From Acidobacteriaceae bacterium dw_441 (lineage in GTDB: Bacteria > Acidobacteriota > Terriglobia > Terriglobales > Acidobacteriaceae): a stretch of DNA of 64,000 nt. The DNA lies in contig JAAVVA010000001.1 in assembly GCA_018449715.1 (NCBI GenBank), forward strand, positions 1,178,001 through 1,242,000. The letters are read 5' to 3'. The notes below the pieces were generated by a model. It searched no databases. It saw nothing but the letters and a program-made list of their open reading frames with translations, and had not been told where the DNA came from. The translations under genes were made by a program, and so were the position numbers. Positions within the stretch are counted from its first letter, which is position 1; every line of letters begins with the position of its first letter. Shown in pieces: positions 1-8,230 of this stretch.

Positions 1-259
1 CCAGGCCCACCAGCAGCAGGCGCTCGGCCTTCAGGCCGTCGGGAGCGTGCAGGAGAAGCTGCTCGCCCAACGTGGCCTTGAACTCGTTCGAGGCGATGAC
101 CTCGGCGGCGGCCTTGGTAACGGCATCCGAGGTTGTTAACAGAGCGACCAGCGGCTCCGCATCTTTTCCTGTCGCGATGTCCACTGCGAACACCGCCAGC
201 AGCGGGGTCGCAAACCCGGCCACGTCCTGAAACAGAAGCTTCGTATCCATATACGACAT
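1..259 (-). CDS. pepA: Leucyl aminopeptidase (M17), N-terminal part, cut by window edge
   Basis: Only the first 86 or so codons are present; the gene runs off the left edge. The visible part resembles the N-terminal, non-catalytic macro-like domain of M17 leucyl aminopeptidases: a hydrophobic beta/alpha pattern, then a stretch ending GLKAERLLLVGLG, which matches the loop where this domain normally reads 'ER.LLVGLG'. The family consists of cytosolic, two-metal, hexameric exopeptidases that take N-terminal residues off peptides. The metal ligands are in the C-terminal domain outside the window, so activity cannot be judged. Two in-frame ATGs (259 and 250) are possible; neither has a strong Shine-Dalgarno sequence. 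Confidence 0.75.
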   Translation of the reverse strand, partial: MSYMDTKLLFQDVAGFATPLLAVFAVDIATGKDAEPLVALLTTSDAVTKAAAEVIASNEFKATLGEQLLLHAPDGLKAERLLLVGL

Positions 260-353
260 CGTAGCGCGACCGGAAGTCACATTCCTACAACAGAAAGGTC
301 AAAATGTTGCCAATTGCACGCAGGAGGTTGCACAAAGAGGAGGGAGTGGGGAC

Positions 354-896
354 TTAGCTGCGCTGGTTTCGCGCCATTGCGGCCCGGGCATCGCGGTCAG
401 CCTCACGGCGGCGCTCCGTCTCGCGCTTGTCCCAGTCCTGCTTGCCCTTGGCAAGGGCGATCTCACACTTCACGCGCCCGTTGCGGAAGTAGAGCCGCGT
501 GGGGATGAGGGTGTAGCCCTTCTGTTTCGTAAGGCTCTCCAGCTTGCGGATCTCCTTCTGGTGCAGCAGCAGCTTCCGCGTGCGCAGGGATTCGTGGTTC
601 ATGCTGTTTCCGTGAGAAAACGGCCCGATGTGGGCGTTCAGCAGGAAGCACTCGCCGTCCTTGAGCAGGCCGTAGGAGTCCTTGAGGTTGGCCTTGCCCT
701 CGCGGATGGATTTAACCTCGGTTCCGCGCAGGGCTACTCCCGCCTCGAAGCGGTCGGTCAGGAAGTAGTTATGGCTCGCCGCCCGGTTGAACGAGGCGTC
801 GCGCTGTCCTGCGGCGACCGGGTCGCGGTCCTTCGGCTTCGCGGCGGAGGTCTTCGGCTGATAGGCCGCAGTCGGATTGGAGAGCGAGCGAGACAT
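354..896 (-). CDS. smpB: SsrA-binding protein SmpB
   Basis: SmpB binds tmRNA and places it in the A site of stalled ribosomes for trans-translation. The 180-residue product has the family core from about residue 38 (AASHNYFLTDRFEAGVALRG, then TEVKSIREGKANLKDSY), the GPFSHGN motif, and the C-terminal basic tail beginning near GKQDWDKRETE that enters the mRNA channel. It is longer than a typical SmpB (about 150-160 residues) because of a low-complexity N-terminal extension of about 35 residues; a start nearer the core cannot be excluded. The tmRNA gene itself is not in this window. It is divergent from the secretin cluster. Confidence 0.95.
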   Translation of the reverse strand: MSRSLSNPTAAYQPKTSAAKPKDRDPVAAGQRDASFNRAASHNYFLTDRFEAGVALRGTEVKSIREGKANLKDSYGLLKDGECFLLNAHIGPFSHGNSMNHESLRTRKLLLHQKEIRKLESLTKQKGYTLIPTRLYFRNGRVKCEIALAKGKQDWDKRETERRREADRDARAAMARNQRS

Positions 897-1206
897 GAAC
901 TACTTATTTTAACATGTAGAAGAGGATGTCTCACCGCTTGCCTTTCAGCTTCGTCTAACGCCTGAAGACCTTCCATGCGTTCTCTTTTCGCAGCGCGATG
1001 CGGCCCAAAAAGGGACAGCCGGGATTGGCTGTTCTATATAGATAAATAAGGAATTGTTCGTCTGAATGCTATACTCACCCGAGCGCAACAGCCTGGCAGG
1101 TAACGCCTCCACAGGCAGCGTCCTCCCCTGCGAGAGTCGAGGGGCAGGCGTGTACTCCGGCAAACGCCTCACTTTCGATGGTGTAAAGGACGCAGAAGAA
1201 CGCAGC
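897..1206 (+). other. Divergent intergenic region with a structured leader before the secretin gene
   Basis: This 310-base gap separates smpB (leftward) from the secretin gene (rightward). An ACAGCC/GGCTGT hairpin lies at 1015-1032, followed by an AT-rich stretch (tatatagataaataagg) suited to promoter elements. From about 1080 to 1175 there are three possible consecutive stems: GCCT...AGGC, CCCCT...AGGGG and AGGCGT...ACGCCT. The secretin reading frame stays open from an ATG at 1066, so this segment could instead encode an N-terminal extension. I read it as an RNA leader because a good signal peptide begins only after 1207. I do not recognise a known riboswitch consensus. Confidence 0.35.
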
Positions 1207-3618
1207 ATGAGTCGCGGTCGCGGTAAGAGCTCACTTCATTTCAGGCTAATCTCGCGCATGGCGCAGGCGCTTCCAGCGCTTCTGGTGGTCATGATTCTGC
1301 TTGGCGGCACGACGGCCCGGGCGCAGTCGGCCAAGACGTGGGACAAGCGCGGCCAGGATGCCGAGGCTCGTCACGACTACGACACCGCCTACGAAGATTA
1401 CCTCAAGGCACTTCAGAAGAAGCCCCAAGACGTTCGTTTCAAAGCTCACCTTGAGCTGATGCGTTTTCAAGCGGCGGTCAGCCACGTCGATCGCGGACGC
1501 GTGCTTCGCCAGAACGGCGACCTGCAGGGAGCCTCGGCGGAGTTTACCCGTGCGCTCTCCATCGACCCCGGCAACCAGACCGCGCAGCAGGAGTTGGACC
1601 AGGTTACGAAGGAGATCGCGAACCAGGGAACGGCTGTGGTTCCCCCAGAGGGGCAGCCGACAAGCGTTGATGCCGCCAGCGCCATCAGCACAGTGGCCGG
1701 TCCCATCGATCTGAAGCCCGTCTCGAACGACCCGATTACGCTGCACATGGTCGAGGACGTCAAGAACATCTACCAGGCCATCGGCAAACTGGCGGGCCTG
1801 AACGTGATCTTCGACCCGGACTATACCTCGAAGCGTATTCCCATCGACCTGACCGGAGTCGCGTTGGCGGATGCTCTGCGCATCGTCGGGACGCAGTCGG
1901 GAACCTTCTACAAGCCGGTTACGGCGAACACGATCTTCGTCGCGCAAAACAATCCGACGAAGCGCCGCGACCTCGACGAACTGGCGGTGCAGACCTTTTA
2001 CCTGACCAATGCGAGCCAGCAGGCCGACGCAAACGAGATTGTGACGGCGCTGCGTAATGTGCTGGACCAGAGCGCCAAGATTACCCTCGTCAATAGCCAG
2101 AACGCGATCATCGTGCGCTCGACTCCGGACCAATTGCTTCTGACGCAGAAGCTGCTGAATGATATCGACCGGGCTAAGCCGGAGGTGGTCGTCGATGTGG
2201 CGATCCTTGAGGTCAGTCGGGACAAGGTTCGCAAGCTTGGCATCGCGCTGCCGCAGTCGATCACGATTACACCGCAGGCCTCGCCGAGCTCGACGACGAG
2301 CAGCAGCTCCTCTTCGAGCACAGACACGACGACCCCCTCGAACTTCACGCTGAACACGCTGGGAAATATGAACGCCACGAATTTCGGTGTGGGCATCCCT
2401 TCGGCGACACTCGATGCCCTGCTGACGGACAGCAACACGCGCATCCTGCAGAACCCGCGAGTCCGCGCCACGGACGGGCAGAAGGCCTCGTTGAAGATTG
2501 GATCGAGGATTCCGATTGCCACCGGATCGTATAACGCGGGTGTTGCGACGGGCGTAGCCAGCATCGGTGTGCAGACGCAGTTCCAGTACATCGACGTCGG
2601 CGTGAATATCGACATCACCCCGACGGTCCACTTCGACCGGCAGGTCAGCCTGAAGACCCATATGGAGGTCTCGTCGCAGCAGAACTCGGTGGTAATCTCT
2701 GGAGTGACGGAGCCGGTGATCGGTCAGAATATTGTCGAACAGACGATCCAGCTCAAGGAAGGCGAGCCCAGCATCCTGGCGGGACTCGTTACGCGAAGCG
2801 ATTCCCATAGCTTGAACGGAACTCCTGGGCTTAGTGAGCTTCCCCTGCTCAAGTTCTTCTTCGCCTCCAACAATCACGAAGTGCAGGAGAACGAGATTGT
2901 CTTCCTGCTGATACCGCACGTCGTTCGCGAGTCGGTGGTGACGCGCCTGAATACTCGCGCCATCGATACCGGCACAATCTCCTCGTTCGAGTTGCGCCAC
3001 GACGAGTCGCTGCTCAATCAGCAGAACGACTCGCTTGCGCCGCCGCGTCCAAGGCAGGCGGGGCAACAGTCGACGGCGGCCAATGCGGTCTCCGCCGCGG
3101 CGCAGCAGCTTCTGCAGCAGGCGCAGCCGCCGCAACCTCCTCCTCCGGGTCAGACGACACCGACCCAGCCGAATGCGGCGACCCCGCAGCCCGGAGCTGC
3201 GGGAGGGCCGATCAGCCTGACGGTCGCGCCTCCGGCGGGAGTCCAGTCGGTTGGCAGCACCTTCTCGGTGGCGGTCAACGCCTCGGAGGCAAAGGATCTT
3301 TATGCGGTTCCGATCCAGGTTCAGTTCAACCCGGCGGTACTGCAACTGGTCAACGTGGATGCGGGAAGCCTGCTGGGACGTGACGGACAGCCGGTCTCGA
3401 TCGTCCATCGGGATGAGGGCAATGGACTGGTGACGATCTCGACCTCGCGACCGCCGAATGTGCAGGGTGTCAGCGGGCAGGGAAGCGTCGCAACCCTGAC
3501 CTTCAAGGCGGTGGGTACGGGCGACTCGAACCTCTCGCTGGTGAAGGTGGGAGCGCGTAACAGTACGCAGGGAAGCTTGCCGGTGGTCGGCTCCCAGTCC
3601 GTGGTGCATGTGAAGTGA
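1207..3618 (+). CDS. Secretin (type II/IV pilus-like) with TPR repeats and a C-terminal cohesin domain
   Basis: This is an outer-membrane secretin, the gated channel of type II secretion or type IV pilus machines. In order: a signal peptide ending near ARAQ (residue 40), TPR-like helices (about 45-125), an N0/STN-type domain (about 178-260, ITLHMVEDVKNIYQAIGKLA), an N1/NolW-like domain (about 260-330), the secretin beta domain (about 330-580) with a Ser/Thr-rich insertion, a Gln/Pro-rich linker, and a cohesin-like domain over the last 130 or so residues (about 670-803). The reading frame begins at ATG 1066, but ATG 1207 puts a classic signal peptide first; 1258 is a third option. It overlaps the next gene by four bases. 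No ATPase or inner-membrane platform gene is nearby. Related acidobacterial proteins with this architecture are likely; the cohesin partner is unknown. Confidence 0.85.
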   Translation: MSRGRGKSSLHFRLISRMAQALPALLVVMILLGGTTARAQSAKTWDKRGQDAEARHDYDTAYEDYLKALQKKPQDVRFKAHLELMRFQAAVSHVDRGRVLRQNGDLQGASAEFTRALSIDPGNQTAQQELDQVTKEIANQGTAVVPPEGQPTSVDAASAISTVAGPIDLKPVSNDPITLHMVEDVKNIYQAIGKLAGLNVIFDPDYTSKRIPIDLTGVALADALRIVGTQSGTFYKPVTANTIFVAQNNPTKRRDLDELAVQTFYLTNASQQADANEIVTALRNVLDQSAKITLVNSQNAIIVRSTPDQLLLTQKLLNDIDRAKPEVVVDVAILEVSRDKVRKLGIALPQSITITPQASPSSTTSSSSSSSTDTTTPSNFTLNTLGNMNATNFGVGIPSATLDALLTDSNTRILQNPRVRATDGQKASLKIGSRIPIATGSYNAGVATGVASIGVQTQFQYIDVGVNIDITPTVHFDRQVSLKTHMEVSSQQNSVVISGVTEPVIGQNIVEQTIQLKEGEPSILAGLVTRSDSHSLNGTPGLSELPLLKFFFASNNHEVQENEIVFLLIPHVVRESVVTRLNTRAIDTGTISSFELRHDESLLNQQNDSLAPPRPRQAGQQSTAANAVSAAAQQLLQQAQPPQPPPPGQTTPTQPNAATPQPGAAGGPISLTVAPPAGVQSVGSTFSVAVNASEAKDLYAVPIQVQFNPAVLQLVNVDAGSLLGRDGQPVSIVHRDEGNGLVTISTSRPPNVQGVSGQGSVATLTFKAVGTGDSNLSLVKVGARNSTQGSLPVVGSQSVVHVK

Positions 3619-4133
3619 TCGCCAGCAACAACCCGGCGCTCGCAAAGGCGGAGGTACGGCCTCTGGACAGGGCCGGGCTGCTCGTGAACGCCTCCGAGGC
3701 CGGGCTGACGCTGGTCGAGTTGATTATCGTTGTCGCGATTCTTTCGATTCTGGCGACCGCGGCTGTTCCCATTGCCCGGTTTCAGGTTCGCCGCGAGAAG
3801 GAACGCGAGCTGCGCCGCGACCTGTGGGAGATGCGGGCCGCCATCGACCGCTACAAGGACGCCGCCGACAAGGGAGCCTTCCAGGTGAAGGTCGAGTCGA
3901 TGGGATATCCGCCCGATCTGCAGACGCTGGTCGATGGGGTGGAAGTGCAGGGCAAAACGGTGAGGTTCCTGCGGAAGATTCCGGTCGATCCGCTCACCGG
4001 CAACTCTGAGTGGGGGACGCGCTCCAATCAGGACGATCCCGAATCGGATTCGGGCGACGGACAGAACGTCTTCGATGTTTATTCCAAGAGCCAGAGCACG
4101 GCTCTCGACGGCACAAAATATTCGACATGGTAG
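3615..4133 (+). CDS. Type II secretion pseudopilin (GspG-like)
   Basis: This is a prepilin-like protein of 172 residues. The type III signal is AG/LTLVELIIVV: Gly-30 is at -1 and Glu-35 at +5 of the mature protein, followed by a hydrophobic helix of about 20 residues. The leader (30 residues) is long for the family. Later sequence (DLWEMRAAIDRYKDAAD, YPPDLQTLVDG, KIPVDPLTG, W) follows the major pseudopilin GspG pattern. The start is GTG at 3615, inside the secretin stop (GTGA), which implies translational coupling. Its 3' end overlaps the start of the next pseudopilin. GspG-type proteins polymerise in the inner membrane to form the pseudopilus. Confidence 0.85.
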   Translation: MIASNNPALAKAEVRPLDRAGLLVNASEAGLTLVELIIVVAILSILATAAVPIARFQVRREKERELRRDLWEMRAAIDRYKDAADKGAFQVKVESMGYPPDLQTLVDGVEVQGKTVRFLRKIPVDPLTGNSEWGTRSNQDDPESDSGDGQNVFDVYSKSQSTALDGTKYSTW

Positions 4134-4543
4134 CTTTGACCAAAAATCACGCGAGGTACAGGGAGGGCGGCTTCACCCTCATCGAACTGATGATCGTGAT
4201 GATCATTATCGGGCTGCTCGCGGCCATCGCCATCCCGATGTACGTGCAGAGCGTTCGTCATGCGAAGGAGGCCGTCCTGCGGGAGGACCTGCACGCGCTG
4301 CGCTCGGCCATCGACTCGTACACGGTCGATAAGCAGAAGGCTCCGCAGACCCTCGAAGATCTGGTGGAGGCGGGATACATCAAGGCGATGCCGAAGGATC
4401 CCTTTACGAACCGCACAGACACGTGGGTTCCGGCACAGGACGACACCTTCCAGAGCCTCGACCAGACCGAGGCGGGGATCAACGACGTTCACTCCGGGGC
4501 GCAGGAGCAGGCGGCGGACGGAAGCTCGTACGCGAGCTGGTAG
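4127..4543 (+). CDS. Type II secretion pseudopilin (GspG-like), second copy
   Basis: A 138-residue prepilin-like protein. The short leader ends RYREGG/FTLIELMIVMIIIGLL, with Gly-15 at -1 and Glu-20 at +5, the classic prepilin peptidase and N-methylation site. Downstream residues (EDLHALRSAIDSYTVDKQKAPQTLEDLV, MPKDPFT) match the GspG family. The reading frame is open further upstream, but ATG 4127 gives a correct leader and overlaps the previous stop (ATGGTAG). Two consecutive GspG-like genes behind a secretin suggest a major and a minor pseudopilin. No prepilin peptidase gene is in the window. Confidence 0.88.
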   Translation: MVALTKNHARYREGGFTLIELMIVMIIIGLLAAIAIPMYVQSVRHAKEAVLREDLHALRSAIDSYTVDKQKAPQTLEDLVEAGYIKAMPKDPFTNRTDTWVPAQDDTFQSLDQTEAGINDVHSGAQEQAADGSSYASW

Positions 4544-4649
4544 TTTCGCAGGTAAGTTTGTCCTGCACGACTTTTCAGGCGCATACTACGTCTAAGGGAA
4601 TGCAGAGCTGCGTCCTTCGCCGGAGGCAGGCTCTTCCAGGAGACCCTCT

Positions 4650-5834
4650 ATGCGCTGCGTAACGAACCTCGGTCTGGCCGCCATTCTTGCCTTCACCCCT
4701 GTCTCTTACGCGCAGAGCCCGACGCCGAGCCAGACGCAGACCCCTGCTTCGACCCCCTCGACGCCTGCGCCTCCTCCGGGTAGCTCGAAGCCGGTTCCGC
4801 CGATAGATACTTCGGATGAGAGCAAGGCCAAGGCCAGCGACACCGCCGCCAGGAAGGCTGATTCACTTCCGTCGCCCGGCGAGGCGCTGGACCCGCACAT
4901 TAAGGCGGGCAGCGAGGACGACGTCAACGCCATCGGAACCCGCAACATCGGGGGCCGCGGCCTCGGGAACTGGTACTCGACGGACTGGGAGATTCGCGCG
5001 GGCAAGTCGTACTCGATGGAGATCGAGAAGTCGGCGCACATGGTCAACGATCCGGTCATCAACGAGTACGTCAACCGCATCGGCCAGAACATCGTAAAGA
5101 ACTCCGACTGCAAGGTGCCGTTCACGATCAAGGTGATTGACTCGGACGAGGTGAACGCGATGGCGTTGCCGGGAGGGTTCTTCTATGTGAACTCGGGCCT
5201 GATCCTCGCGGCGGACGAAGAGGCCGAACTGGCCGGAGTGATGGCACACGAGACGGCGCACGTCTGCGCCCACCACGCAGCGCGCCAGATGACGAAGATG
5301 AACATGGCGCAGATCGGTTCGATCCCGCTGATCATCTTTACGTCGGGCTCGTGGACCGGATACGGCATCTACGAGGCCACGCAGCTTGCGGTGCCGATCG
5401 CCTTCCTGAAGTTCTCGCGTGTGGACGAGGCCGAGGCCGACTGGCTGGGGCTGCAATATATGTACAAGGCCGGATACGATCCGCAGGCGTTCATCCAGTT
5501 CTTTGAGAAGCTCTCGGCGCTCGAAAAGCATAAGCCCGGCACGTTGTCCAAGGTCTTCTCCGACCACCCGCAGACGCCGGACCGCATCGGGCGCTCGGAG
5601 GAGGAGATTGCGACGATCATGCCGGCGCGGCCCGATTACATCGTCTCGACCTCGGAGTTCGACGATATCAAGGCGCGTCTTGCCCGCATCGAGAACAAGC
5701 GCAAACTGAACGACAAGAAGGACGGCAATCGTCCGACGCTGCGTCGTGTCGGCGGAGGAAACAACGATCCCGGCAGCCCGACGAATGCTCCGTCGAACTC
5801 TGATGACCGCCCGACACTGGGACGTCGCGACTAA
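4650..5834 (+). CDS. Secreted M48-family zinc metalloprotease (BepA-like)
   Basis: A 394-residue periplasmic peptidase. It has a signal peptide (MRCVTNLGLAAILAFTPVSYAQ), a Pro/Thr/Ser-rich linker, then an M48 domain. The zinc site is HETAH at residues 200-204, and the third ligand lies in DEAEADWLG near 260. GGFFYVNSGLILAA just before HExxH is typical of the BepA/YfgC subgroup, which degrades or assists outer-membrane proteins, including secretin-type assemblies. No TPR domain follows, unlike E. coli BepA; the tail is short and polar. A good ribosome site (AGGAG, seven bases before ATG) supports the start. It lies 106 bases behind the pseudopilins, so a quality-control role for the secretin is reasonable but inferred. 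Confidence 0.88.
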   Translation: MRCVTNLGLAAILAFTPVSYAQSPTPSQTQTPASTPSTPAPPPGSSKPVPPIDTSDESKAKASDTAARKADSLPSPGEALDPHIKAGSEDDVNAIGTRNIGGRGLGNWYSTDWEIRAGKSYSMEIEKSAHMVNDPVINEYVNRIGQNIVKNSDCKVPFTIKVIDSDEVNAMALPGGFFYVNSGLILAADEEAELAGVMAHETAHVCAHHAARQMTKMNMAQIGSIPLIIFTSGSWTGYGIYEATQLAVPIAFLKFSRVDEAEADWLGLQYMYKAGYDPQAFIQFFEKLSALEKHKPGTLSKVFSDHPQTPDRIGRSEEEIATIMPARPDYIVSTSEFDDIKARLARIENKRKLNDKKDGNRPTLRRVGGGNNDPGSPTNAPSNSDDRPTLGRRD

Positions 5835-5855
5835 AAAGCTTCTATCAAACAGATT

Positions 5856-5890
5856 GGCCTGCACCCTTCAACAAGGTGCGGGCCATTTTT
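5856..5890. terminator. Intrinsic terminator between the M48 protease and phospholipase genes
   Basis: A ten-pair stem GGCCTGCACC/GGTGCGGGCC (one G-T pair) with a nine-base loop, followed on the plus strand by ATTTTTG. It closes the secretin-protease cluster and may also serve the convergent phospholipase gene. Confidence 0.85.
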
Positions 5891-5904
5891 GTTCGGTGGG
5901 ATGA

Positions 5905-8055
5905 TTACCCTTCCTTGAAGACGGCAGGGTCGCTGATGGAGGGTTTTCCGTCTTCGAGGTGTCCTGCGAAGCGGCGAAGATACTTCGGAGCACTCTCAGC
6001 GGTTACCGAAAGATCGAACCATCCGGCGCTGGCCGCGAGCGCCCACTGGGTGCTGACGGATTTGCCGGGGGCGATGGTGAAGTGGCGAACGTCGTCCGCA
6101 TCGTAGGCGTTGCCGACCTTCACCGTGCAGGCGGCGGGGCTTCCGTTATGGATAGTGAGATGCACACTGCCCGTGGCAGGGTCGTGGCGAAGAGTCGCAT
6201 CGGGCTTCGCGGGGTTGCCGGGGTCTCCGTTGCAGAACTCCGACAGGTAGCCATTCGGACCGTAGACGGAGAGCTTTTCCGCTCCGAGAGCGCTCAGCGG
6301 CCAGTAGTCGCTGAGGCGCTGTCCCGCTGAAACGGTATAGCGGCGCGGGTTCTCCTGCGGCTGCTTCGTACTGTAGATGTAGAAGGCCGCTCCGGCCTTG
6401 CCCTCGTTGATCAGGTCGACCCAGACCTTGTCGTTCGCCGCATCGACACGGTACTCCGTGTAAACGCTGTAGGGCAGGGCACGAGCGGGGCGCGTGCCGT
6501 TCTCCTGCTCGGGCATCGCTTGGCGACGAGGGACGCGCGGCATCTCGTTCTGGGTGACGATGGGCTGCGGCACGGCGAAGCGGTAGGGCGTCTCGTCGGG
6601 CTGCGAGGCGAAGTCGAGCGCCGCGGTAAGGTCGCCGCAGACGGATCGCCGCCACTTGCTGATGTTGGGTTCGGAGACTCCGAAGCGAGCTTCGAGGAAC
6701 TGCAGGACCGAGGTGTGATCGAAGACCTGCGAGCACACCCAGCCGCCCTTCGACCACGGCGAAACCACCAGCATGGGAAGACGCGGCCCGAGGCCGATGG
6801 GCTGCATTCCGCCGGGGTCCGCTCCGGGGACCAGGGGGTGCATGTTGTCCGGGTATTTGCCGATGTCGAGGAACTCGTCCTTCAGGCTTTCGACGAGGTC
6901 GTCGGAGACGAGGCCTTCGGCGTTCTGGCTCTGCGTGGCGGGAGGCACGGGAGGGGCGACGTGGTCGAAGAAGACGTCGTTCTCGTCGTAGTTGATGATG
7001 AAGACGGTCTTGCTCCAGACCTCGGGGTTCGCGGTCAGGGCTTCGAGAACGGTATTCACGTAGTGGGCGCCGTCGCTGGGCGAGGCCTCGGGGTGCTCGG
7101 AGTACTTGTACGGCGCGACGATCCACGTAACCTGCGCGAGCTTTCCGCTGACCGCGTCTTCGCGGAACTGAGCGAGTGTGCGGTCGGTCACGCCTTTCTG
7201 GACGAGCGGAGAGTCGGGAGCGGCTCCTTCGCCAATCTGGTAGGCGGCGAAGAACTCCAGCGAGTTGTCGGTGTAGTTGTCGGTCGGGGTGTTGGGTTCG
7301 CCGGTGCCGCCCTGGTAGAGCTTCCAGCTCACGCCTGCTTTTTCAAGCCGTTCGGGATAGCTGGTCCAGGTGTAGCCGTTGGTCTTGTGGCGCTCGTCGA
7401 GCCCCGGCCCGTTCGGCTTTTTGCCCATGACATTGCGCGGGTCGAGAGTGCCGCTCCACAGGACGATGCGGTTGGGAGCCGTGTTCGCGTGGACCGAGCA
7501 GAAGTAGGCGTCGCAGACTGTGAAGGCATCGGCGAGAGCGTAGTGGTAGCTGACGTCCTGCCGCTTGAGATAGCCCATCGTGATGACGTCCTGCTTCTGG
7601 TCGATCCACTGGTCGTTGCGGCCGTGGTTCCAGGAGAGGTGGCCGCTGCTCCAGCCGTGGTCGCCGCCGATGGTGTGCTCGGTCGTGCGCTGCGGGTCGA
7701 GGTAGAAGGGAAGCACGTGGCTGGCGTCGTCGGCGACTCCGCGGGCATGGTAACGCTGCGTCTTCGTGGTGGCGGTGGGCTGGTACCAGATGGGCTTGCC
7801 GTCGGCCAGTCTCATGGGGCGAGGATCGTTGAAGCCGCGAACGCCGCGCATGCTGCCGAAGTAGTGGTCGAAGGAGCGGTTCTCCTGCATCAGGATGACG
7901 ACGTGCTGCACATCCTGAATGGTTCCCGTTCTGCGATGGGCTGGAATCGAAAGAGCCTGGGCAATGCTGGGAGGCAGCATCGACAAGCCAGCCGCCGCTC
8001 CTGTGGTGGAGGCCGCAAGCCGCAAAAACTCACGCCTGCTACGAACGCGTTTCAT
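5905..8055 (-). CDS. Tat-exported phosphocholine-type phospholipase C
   Basis: A 716-residue member of the bacterial phospholipase C/acid phosphatase AcpA superfamily, which hydrolyses phosphodiester bonds of phospholipids outside the cytoplasm. The Tat signal SRREFLRLA starts at residue 6 and is followed by an Ala-rich segment ending PPSIAQA. The family signature VVILMQENRSFDHYFG is near residue 50. Later conserved blocks include DENDVFFDHVAPP and SPWSKGGWVCSQVFDHTSVLQFLE. The last 200 or so residues look like two repeated C-terminal PLC domains. The start has AAGGAG close to the ATG. It is followed by an organophosphate-type transporter, suggesting phosphate or glycerol-phosphate scavenging. 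Whether it prefers phosphatidylcholine cannot be told from sequence. Confidence 0.92.
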   Translation of the reverse strand: MKRVRSRREFLRLAASTTGAAAGLSMLPPSIAQALSIPAHRRTGTIQDVQHVVILMQENRSFDHYFGSMRGVRGFNDPRPMRLADGKPIWYQPTATTKTQRYHARGVADDASHVLPFYLDPQRTTEHTIGGDHGWSSGHLSWNHGRNDQWIDQKQDVITMGYLKRQDVSYHYALADAFTVCDAYFCSVHANTAPNRIVLWSGTLDPRNVMGKKPNGPGLDERHKTNGYTWTSYPERLEKAGVSWKLYQGGTGEPNTPTDNYTDNSLEFFAAYQIGEGAAPDSPLVQKGVTDRTLAQFREDAVSGKLAQVTWIVAPYKYSEHPEASPSDGAHYVNTVLEALTANPEVWSKTVFIINYDENDVFFDHVAPPVPPATQSQNAEGLVSDDLVESLKDEFLDIGKYPDNMHPLVPGADPGGMQPIGLGPRLPMLVVSPWSKGGWVCSQVFDHTSVLQFLEARFGVSEPNISKWRRSVCGDLTAALDFASQPDETPYRFAVPQPIVTQNEMPRVPRRQAMPEQENGTRPARALPYSVYTEYRVDAANDKVWVDLINEGKAGAAFYIYSTKQPQENPRRYTVSAGQRLSDYWPLSALGAEKLSVYGPNGYLSEFCNGDPGNPAKPDATLRHDPATGSVHLTIHNGSPAACTVKVGNAYDADDVRHFTIAPGKSVSTQWALAASAGWFDLSVTAESAPKYLRRFAGHLEDGKPSISDPAVFKEG

Positions 8056-8230
8056 AAAACTCCTTGAGTGTCAGCATCTCAGAACGAAACAGGTACGACC
8101 CTATCGTCTTCGCGTGGCAAGCGTAAGGTTTTTAACTGTTCAGCCACGCGGAGAATGCTCGAAAATCTGGGATTGTGCAGGGAATATTCCAGATGGCGCA
8201 ACACGTTATTAATAAAACTTCTCCGGAGAT

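Noticed and set aside
1066..1206. Known riboswitch (c-di-GMP, SAM or SAH type) in the secretin leader
   Set aside because: Stems are present but none of the conserved core sequences of these classes match on inspection.
1246..3645. Very long antisense open frame opposite the secretin gene
   Set aside because: It is a by-product of high GC content: Arg/His-rich, no domain, no ribosome site, and fully covered by a clear secretin on the other strand.
6520..8067. Antisense frame opposite the phospholipase gene
   Set aside because: Val/Gly/Arg-rich shadow; the phospholipase has a clear Tat signal and family motifs.
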